From positions 63,007,505 through 63,071,504 of the forward strand of contig CM069436.1 of the NCBI GenBank assembly GCA_035610365.1: 64,000 nucleotides of DNA, read 5' to 3'. Source of the DNA: Aquatica leii. Taxonomy: Eukaryota; Arthropoda; Insecta; Coleoptera; Lampyridae. The position numbers and the translations under genes were made by a program. Under the pieces are notes generated by a model. It worked only from the letters and a program-made list of their open reading frames with translations. It searched no databases and was not told where the DNA came from. This document shows, in pieces, positions 56,765 through 64,000 of this stretch (positions are counted from its first letter, which is position 1; each line of letters starts with the position of its first letter).

Positions 56765-58651
56765 TATGGCACGCCGTTTTGCTTTTTATTACTAAATTTA
56801 ATTCCGTTGCATTCAAACAAATTTCAATTTTAATTAAGTTCATTTTTATGTTTGTCTATTTATTTTAGTACATTTAAATGGTTTGTTGAACAAACTTAAC
56901 ACATTTAAATTGTTAAGTAAAAACGTATTTACTGATGCAATACATTTTGCTCAAAATTTCTAACAATCATATTAAAAACTTTAATTCAAACCGAAAAAAA
57001 AGTATATGAACAAATATTTTAATTCATGTAACACTTTTTATATAACAAACAAAAAATAAGAATCATTTAATTTGTAGAATTAAAATGTTACATGAATTAA
57101 AATGTTTGTTGATAATTTTAATTCTTTAATTTTAAATCAAGAAGAAAATTAGCAACAAACATATTAATTCTGAATTAAAATGTTTGTTGATAATTTTAAT
57201 ACTTCAATTTTAAATCAAGAATGAATTTTAGCAACAAACATATTAATTCTGAATTAAAATGTTTGTTGATAATTTTAATTCTTCAGATTTAATTGGCGCT
57301 GTAGGTTGCGGAGGTTGTGAGTACTCTAACCAGTGGTAAACTTGCATTATAGTTTGGTTAGAGTGCTCACAACTTCCGCAACCTACAGCGCCAATTAAAA
57401 TTGAAGAATTAAAATTATCAACAAACATTTTAATTCAGAATTAATATGTTTGCTGCTAAAATTCATTCTTGATTTAAAATTGAAGAATTAAAATTATCAA
57501 CAAACATTTTAATTCAGAATTAATATGTTTGTTGGTAAAATTAATCCTCGATTTAAAATTGAAGAATTAAAATTATCAACAAACATTTTAATTCAGAATT
57601 AATATGTTTGTTGCTAAAATTCATTCTTGATTTAAAATTGAAGAATTAAAATTATCAACAAACATTTTAATTCATGTAACATTTTAATTCGACATGCATT
57701 TTAATTCTACAATTTAAATGATACTTATTTTTTGTTTGTTATATAAAAAGTGTTACATGAATTAAAATGTTTGTTCATATACTTTTTTTCTCAATTTAAA
57801 TTAAAGTGTTTAATATGACCGTTAGAAAATTTTGAGCACAATATATTGCATTAGTAAATACTTTTTTAGCTAACAATTTAAATGTGTTAAGTTTGTTTAA
57901 CAAACAGTTTTAATGTATTAAAATAAATAGACAAACATGAAAATAAACCTAATAAAAATTGAAGTTTGTTTAAAATTGTAGCAAAACAAATTTAGTATTT
58001 AATAGTAAAACAATAAAATAACTGAAAGATTTAATTGAAATGTATAATATTGCGTTTTACCACATTTAAAATGTTAGTTTAAAAAACTTGATGTTTTTAA
58101 CTGTTGGTTGATTTAAAATGTTACTTGAATAAAAATTTACGTTGAAAATAAACGAAGCAACATTAGAAATCAATGAATTTTTATGAATGAATATAAATGC
58201 TAAACTAATTTTTAACAACTTACATTATAAATGATTGAATTAAAATGTTAGTTGATAATTTTAATTCGTCGCTGTGATCGGTGGTAACTTTTGAAACGAT
58301 TTCAGTATACGGAAATACATGTACATGGTAGTTCTAAATGACGCCACCGGTTGAAGCGACCAATTAAAATTATCAACTAACATTTTAATTCTATTATTTG
58401 AAATGTTAGTTGCTAAAAGTTATTCTAACATTTTAATTTATTCGTGAAAATTCGAGGATTTATAATGTTACTTACTTCAATTTTAACATTTATTTTTATT
58501 CAAGTAACATTTTAAATCAACTTACAATATACTACCCTATAGTTTTTCAAATCAAAATTTTAATTGTAACAAACATTTTTAATATGCACAAGAAGTTATT
58601 TTATAAGTTACGTATAAAAACGGACAATAAAAAGTAAAACGGCGTTCCATA
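56765..58651. mobile_element. 1.9-kb TIR element with tandem-repeat arms, 6-bp target duplication
   Basis: Ends TATGGCACGCCGTTTTGC (56765) and, inverted, TATGGAACGCCGTTTTAC (58651). GAGTTC flanks both sides (56759-56764, 58652-58657). The arms contain tandem units of about 85-95 bp built on TTAAAATGTTTGTTGATAAT and CAACAAACAT words. A GC-richer hairpin (57295-57398, GGCGCTGTAGGTTGCGGAGG and its inverse) sits near the middle and a second, related hairpin at about 58250-58400. Non-coding. Confidence 0.75.
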
Positions 58652-60180
58652 GAGTTCTGCTTATGGTACTGAAAATCTTAAGCAAGATGAACCTTGACAG
58701 CTTGTAAAACTTATTTATCACTGCATGTAATGTAACGTTATCATTTGCACCGCTAAACCTTTATTTAATTTTGGTTTTTGGTTATTATGAACAATAAGTT
58801 AATACCCTTTAAAGTTTAATGTATACAGGTCCTTTAGTTTTTAGTACTTTTTAGTAAGAATTTGCTAAATAACCTTCAGATTTTTTAATAAAAAAGTAAC
58901 AAATTTAAACATTAAATTATTGCTAATTTCTTACACTAAAAATGGCATATTACTAGTATTTTGACAATAATTAATTATTCATTGGTTAACGAGATATTGT
59001 ATTCAAATAGAAGAAAGCTAAACAAGTTAATCTGCTATGTCGAGTACGGTTCGTGTTTTTTTAATTAATTTTTCTAAAAGTTTTAAATGAAAATAAAATA
59101 TATATTTAAATTATAATTTTTTTATTTAACCGTTTTACATTCAATTTGTGTCAGTAGTACAAATTTACATGCAATCAAATTTAATAATTAACATTGCCGA
59201 AAATAAATTAAGAACCTAAATACATTAGTTTTTTATTACTCATTTGGAAATATTTATACATTTACTATATACACATATAAACAAAATAATATCCTCTGCA
59301 TTGACAACATTCTGATCTTACGATGAGGTTTTGTAAGTGTCATAACATTCTTTCCGAGTGCCAATATTACCAAGTAACCATTTCAATTTTCTATAAAGTT
59401 TCATTTGAATCGGTTGGTTAATAATTATTGTTTTATGTGAATTGTATGCAGTTAACCACGAATTTTCGGTGTACTTTAAATAATTTAATTTTTGTTTAAT
59501 TTTTGCTACTAAGCCATAATCTCTTCATCAAACAATATTAATAGACTGTACACAATGTTTGAAAATTCTGAAGTTGGTCTGTATACAAATTTTATTTTCT
59601 TTGAATTACAGTAACCTTTATTTAGAATTAAAGTTCCAAGCACATTTATATCACTTGTCTCATCAACATTTAAATATTTTAAAAAATAATTAAATTTACA
59701 AATATGTATTGGTAATTACTAAAATGAGAATTAAAAAATTATGTCATAACATTTATTTCATGTCAATTTGTCTGCGTTTATATTACAAGTTGTAAGTGAT
59801 ACTATTAGATACTTAAATTTTTACTTTTAGCTATTCATCTCTATTTACAGTTATGGTGAGTATAATTTAAGTGTTTTAAATACATGCAATCTTAGTTTGC
59901 CTCAAATCATTTATTACTTTAATTTTAAGCAAAACTTAATTTACAGGATTTTGCAACCAGTGAATAAAAGAAATCTATTTATGCTAGTCTAAATCGTTAA
60001 CAACATCGTATTTTTTTTAATGTATAAAGGAGTAACTTGGACTAGTATTACAACACGTTGGCACCATAACTACTCGCGGCTCGTAAAGTCGGGCTTACAG
60101 TAAATTAATTTGAGCGCTTTCAGACATCATTATGACAATATGTAGGTAACAACCAAAATGGTTTAAAGTTTTATCGCTTC

Positions 60181-60843
60181 TATCGGAATTAAACAAGGGA
60201 AAACAAAGCATTTATTGTATCATATTTTTAAGATTTTCAGTGACTATAAGCACCATTGTTAACATTACTAAAAAGAGAAAAATAATTTTTTTTAACAAAA
60301 AAAGGACTGATTTCAAAAAATGCATCAAATAAAAAGCACTAAAAACTAAAAAATAATAATTTAATTTATTTACAATTAAAATTTTTATTTACTTGAAATT
60401 ACTTTTTTATGCCTCCGTCCGTTTTGACGTATTTTACAAGCAATATAATCGGCCGGAAAAATTACTTTTCCGGACTAGGCCGGTAAAGTCAAGGTTAAAT
60501 GTAGTAGAATTTTATAACTAGAAGTTGGCAGTACAGTAATTCCCCTTCCTTCAATAGTTTATGTGTCATGTCATGTATGTCAAAATTATTATTTTATGAG
60601 CTTGGTTAACTGTTATACTACTCCAAATTACCTATAACGACTTTTCTAATAACGAATGCAAACTTATTTCAATCTTATTGACAAAGAGAACGATAAAGGC
60701 AACCGCAAAATTAAAAATCACTTAAACTTATATCGATCAAGTAAGTATACTTATGTATATGAAACATCTATAACTTTAAATTGTAACTTTTAGCTTAATC
60801 AACAGCATATTAACATCTCTATCATTTATTATAAGGAACTTAC
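60181..60843. other. No gene; one small hairpin
   Basis: CCGGAAAAATTACTTTTCCGG at 60453-60473 is a small inverted repeat within CGGCCGG..GGCCGG. Otherwise unannotatable. Confidence 0.4.
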
Positions 60844-61331
60844 TTATTTAAAGTTAATTGTGCAGTTTGAACTATTTATATAAAGTAAACTCGTATCATT
60901 TAAGTTGGATTGTAAGTTTTGAACGTTACAATTTGGTTGAATGCCATCGACATTAGCAAAACTTATGGAACACTGTGGTATGGAATTACATTGTCTTGTT
61001 AGTTGATTGTCTATTGCGATTTTAGGTGTCAAGGAATCTTCTATGTAGTCTTCGGCAATAGTACTGTCCTTTTCAACTACGTAATATTAGTTCCCTCACT
61101 TACTAATGTCGTTCCACTATTTCTGCAAATGCAGTGTCCTGTATATAATAAAACATACTTATTGTAGACGCTTGCTGAATTTTTAGTACACCAGTTAACA
61201 AGATCGTGGTTTCCAGTACCGATCCGAAGATTTTGTCGGTAACAAATTGTTATCACATTTTGTGCAGCTTCTTTAATGTGTGGAGGAATATTCATTTTAA
61301 GACGATACAAATAAATAATACTTTTAATCAA
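60844..61331 (-). CDS. Two unassigned ORFs in tandem, possibly one broken gene
   Basis: Minus strand. The first frame (61331-61077, 84 codons) includes MNIPPHIKEAAQNVITICYR and HDLVNWCTKNSASVYNKYVL. The second (61032-60844) includes DNQLTRQCNSIPQCSISFAN and an Asn/Ser-rich tail. Read across a frame change near 61085, an EDYIEDSLTPKIAI-like stretch links them. Composition looks protein-like rather than random, with a helix-rich N part and several Cys. I recognise no domain. They lie between a large palindrome and a hAT 5' end, so a transposon-encoded protein is the default expectation. Evidence for a real gene is weak. Confidence 0.3.
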
Positions 61332-61488
61332 GTTAATTAAATTGTAACAAAATTAAGTATATTTACATAAACAATTGAAATTCAAAATTACAGATTTCGT
61401 TGTTATCAACATAGAATATTTAAATTTAGTTAATAAAATAAATCATTTTTTACACATTTTTTTTAAAGTTCGGCACAAAAAATGTTGT

Positions 61489-61603
61489 GTATCACACGTT
61501 CTAAAAGTATTTTGCGAGTATTCGCCTTTTGTAGGCCTCTGCTTCGCCTCGGCCTACAAATATGCTCATACTCGCAAAATAGCACTTTCTGGACTAGTGA
61601 TAC
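61489..61603. repeat. 115-bp imperfect palindrome
   Basis: GTATCAC at 61489 pairs with GTGATAC ending at 61603. The arms also share TATTTTGCGAGTAT and TTTGTAGGCC, around a loop TCTGCTTCGCCTC. A few mismatches and small bulges. More GC-rich than its surroundings. Confidence 0.85.
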
Positions 61604-61739
61604 AAATAACTATTTGAAGTCGATGCCAAAAAGATTCGAGTTAAATCAATTTCATACATGTCATCAACTACAAAATGTAATTCCATGTAAATAAAAAGTT
61701 CGTCGTTTTATTGTAATTAAATTAAATTATTTCTTACTT

Positions 61740-62152
61740 TTGGAATCGGTTTTTTGTTAAAATTTCTTTTAGTATAAACTGCACTAGAAAAACGCTGTGT
61801 AAAATTACGTTTCGCATATTTATCTGCTTGGTTTACTTCCAAATTTGGAGTAGGCCTACCTAGAGATTTTAATTTAACTTTTTCTTCTAACCACTCTTAC
61901 GAATTCATCTTGAAAAATACCATTGTACACTATTTTTTTGCATTTTTTGAAAATTACGTACAACAAATACACCGTTTCACACCTACAATACGTTGCACCA
62001 AGCACGACCATATTAAATTAATAATTTAGAGTAATAAAATATAGTTGATACCCATACCCTATAAATATGTTTAAATATTTTAATTAATTATAATTAGTTC
62101 TTTTTTTGTTTTAATAAAGGTCTGGGAGGTCCGCGTCTTAAAGCCGCCACTG
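61740..62152 (-). mobile_element. 5' end of a ZMYM1-like hAT element (hAT-3)
   Basis: Terminus CAGTGGCGGCTTTAAG read from 62152, with ACCATAAC (62153-62160) outside as candidate 8-bp duplication (partner not found). On the minus strand an ATG at 61908 starts a frame that hits a stop after two codons and then continues EWLEEKVKLKSLGRPTPNLE and NQADKYAKRNFTQRF, which resembles the N-terminus of ZMYM1-like transposases. Nothing downstream continues it, so this is a solo 5' piece. Confidence 0.55.
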
Positions 62153-62314
62153 ACCATAACAATTGATTGTTTTTTTAATATTTGTCTTATGTTATTTATT
62201 ATAACCAACTACAATTTTTAAAAAAATAACTACACTGTGCGAATAGATTGTTTTTTTCACTTGATGCTTTATAGTTTTTTCGGTTTTAGTCAAAATTATT
62301 CAAAGAAAATCAAA

Positions 62315-63990
62315 TTAAACTCCGATAAGAACATGACGGAGTAAACTGAGTAGTTTTGCAACTGTTCCAAGCCCTGATAAAGAAAAGTCACTGTTGCAAA
62401 TTATCAATCTTTCTACTGCCCAAAGAATTATGCATAGCCTCCAAAATATCACTAACGGACTTATGACTGTTGTTGTAAATTCTTGGTTTGGCTTTGTTAT
62501 CCATTTATTCCAATTTTCTTCCATAAACATTGAAAATAAAGATAAAAATTTTCTCTTAACGTTATTTTACATTTTGGAAAACTAAGACGTTACTTTTAAA
62601 TTAATGATGAAGATATTCGATTATTTTTTGACGCCAAACTGTCAAGCACTTGTTTCGCCACCGTTGAGTTTAAAGATTGTTTAAGACAACTGTATTTTTG
62701 ATACTTCATAATACAATTTCCCACGCTTCTACTCCCTTCTTATTTGCATGCACGACCACAAGAACGAGCAATGTTATAAAACTCGTCAGATTAAAAATGA
62801 ATAACGTTTTTTATCGGATTTAAGCTAATTTGGGAAAAGTAGAAAACCGAATAACATTGTTGTATTTAGACCACATTTTGCCTATACGGCCCGTGGTACC
62901 TTTGACATATGGTACATAAGCGATAGACACTAGTTGAAACATAGATTCTGCTGTTACTCTTGGTTTGGCAGACATAAACTTTTTTGTTTAACACTTTTTC
63001 TATTGTAATTGTTTGCGACTAACACCCAAGGTGTAGATGATTCAACTCTTTTTGAAGATTTTGGGGTTGACTTAAGAAAACATCTTTGTGCACTAAAGAA
63101 TACACTACTCATCATTTTTGAGAAAACTGATGTTGAGACAATCCATTTAAATATTTATCTGTATAGGTAGGTTTTCGATAAACTAAATGTGATAATGAAC
63201 CATCTTCATTTCGTTTAACTAAAACGTCCATGGTAAAAAGGCTTTCTTTTCTAATTTTATAGTAAAACGAATATGTTGATGAATTGAGTTTAAATGACAT
63301 AGAAACTCGTTCGGCGTAGAAGGACCATGTTGCCTAATGACAAAAGTGTCATCAACGTATCTATACCACCACTTGGGTTTTAGATAAAATGTGGATAAAG
63401 CTTTTTCTCAAAATCTTTTATAAGCATATACGCAACAACTGGTAAAAGCGGAGAACCTATGGCGGTTCCTGCTGTTTGTGAGTACAAGTTTTTTCGAAAA
63501 GTAAAATATGTAGAAATCAAAGATTTTTCGATAATACTTAGGTACTATGTCACTTGAAATATTGTTCTCATTGAATAAAGATCTAATAATGTTAACTGAA
63601 TCAGATACCGGCACGTTAGTAAACAAAAGCTCGACATCAAAACTAACCAGAGTGTCAGTCTTGAAACTTCTAAGAAAATCCGCCGAATTGAGTAGAAATG
63701 AACCAGTCTTCTCTTCTAAAGGTTTCAAAAACCTTGCAAGATATTTAGAGATTTTATAAATAGGTGAATTTATAGACAATAGAACGAAGAGAAATATTAT
63801 TTAGGTATTAAAAGTTTTTTATCGGTTTCATTAATTGACGACTCTTTTATACGTTTGGAAAGTCCTCTTTCAATAGATAAAGAAAAGTTTTTGGAAATTG
63901 TTTTATAATCCAATGGTTATTATTAAAATTGTAGTTGCAATTCGTCAATTAGTTAGCAGTTATCGTTATTTGCGCTAACATCTTCTAAAA
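62315..63990 (-). pseudogene. Penelope-like element RT (runs off window), broken
   Basis: Minus strand: SINSPIYKISKYLARFLKPL (63778-63720), FDVELLFTNVPVSDSV (about 63630), AIGSPLLPVVAYMLIKDFE in shifted frame (about 63450), WYRYVDDTFVIRQHGPSTPN (about 63370, catalytic YVDD intact), and MDVLVKRNEDGSLSHLVYRK with PTYTDKYLNG (63220-63140), the block after the palm. Further on, SIAYVPYVKGTTGRIGKM (about 62920) matches the linker before GIY-YIG. From 62800 to 62315 a much decayed GIY-YIG region is suspected (CGRAC, SLNSTVAKQVLDSLASKNNR). Frameshifts near 63490, 63300 and 62990. The 5' part lies beyond 64000. Confidence 0.82.
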
Positions 63991-64000
63991 TGCCAAATAA

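Larger units (their letters stand above)
53830..60176. mobile_element. 6.3-kb imperfect palindrome, probable long-TIR element
   Basis: Left-end sequence from CGATAAAACTT (53830) is answered inversely up to 60176. Matching landmarks include CCTACATAATGTC (53867) with 60151 downward, CACGAGCCGC (about 53946) with about 60083, TCCTTTATACATT (about 53999) with about 60031, GTTATTAACGATTTAG (54463) with 60005 and TATTACAAGTTGTAAGTG-type words (about 54690, 59786). CTTC lies outside both ends (53826-53829, 60177-60180), a possible 4-bp duplication. The left arm has about 390 extra bases at 54030-54420. The interior holds a second TIR element. No transposase recognised. Confidence 0.6.

Noticed and set aside
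57243..57428. 61-codon ORF across the centre of the inner palindrome
   Set aside because: It reads through one arm, loop and other arm; palindromic DNA gives such frames by chance.
1..64000. Bacterial, phage or organellar origin
   Set aside because: Eukaryotic transposon families, intron signals, microsatellites and absence of operon-like gene packing exclude it.

Overview
AT-rich eukaryotic DNA, almost certainly from an insect or another arthropod. The case rests on its mobile elements: hAT (DUF4371/ZMYM1-like), piggyBac, Tc1/mariner, Helitron, Penelope-like (PLE), Gypsy, non-LTR (LINE) and CACTA/EnSpm-like. Spliceosomal GT-AG signals are also visible. I found no host gene, rRNA, complete tRNA or CRISPR array. 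Nearly every recognisable coding stretch is a decayed transposase, reverse transcriptase or helicase. All family calls come from reading motifs; no search was run.

Layout. 1-4.2 kb: hAT-1 (minus strand) split by a 5'-truncated LINE with an exact 6-bp target duplication. 5.9-9.96 kb: Gypsy remnant, then a piggyBac element whose transposase is interrupted by a small repeat (MITE-like, copy 1). 11.1-12.9 kb: hAT-2 copy A, internally deleted. 13.7-14.5 kb: short TIR element. 15.8-17.8 kb: PLE and LINE reverse-transcriptase fragments. 18.8-20.8 kb: Tc1 element with about 100-bp TIRs, carrying copy 2 of the same MITE-like repeat. 22.9-24.9 kb: hAT-2 copy B. 25.7-28.5 kb: PLE GIY-YIG cassette, Gypsy fragment, Tc1 remnant. 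28.8-35.3 kb: a mariner element containing a LINE, which contains a foldback element (three levels of nesting). 37.0-50.5 kb: full-length hAT-2 copy C, split by a 10.2-kb CACTA-like element that itself contains a 2.2-kb TIR element. 50.7-53.25 kb: Helitron with 3' hairpin and CTAGT end, and an inverted duplication of its Rep region. 53.8-60.2 kb: a 6.3-kb imperfect palindrome with a second TIR element nested inside. 60.8-61.6 kb: unassigned ORFs and a 115-bp palindrome. 61.7-62.15 kb: 5' end of another hAT. 62.3-64 kb: a PLE reverse transcriptase running off the window.

Insertion order can be read from the nesting. hAT-2C came before the CACTA, which came before the TA-flanked element. The mariner came before the LINE, which came before the foldback. 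piggyBac and Tc1 came before the MITE-like family. The most unusual items are: the foldback element with two kinds of tandem repeat in its arms and a centre ORF carrying a partial GTSF1-like CHHC zinc-finger pattern; the two-gene CACTA-like element with TTCATTG/CAATGAA subterminal repeats; the reconstruction of a 13.5-kb nested hAT through an exact 8-bp duplication; and the large nested palindrome at 53.8-60.2 kb.
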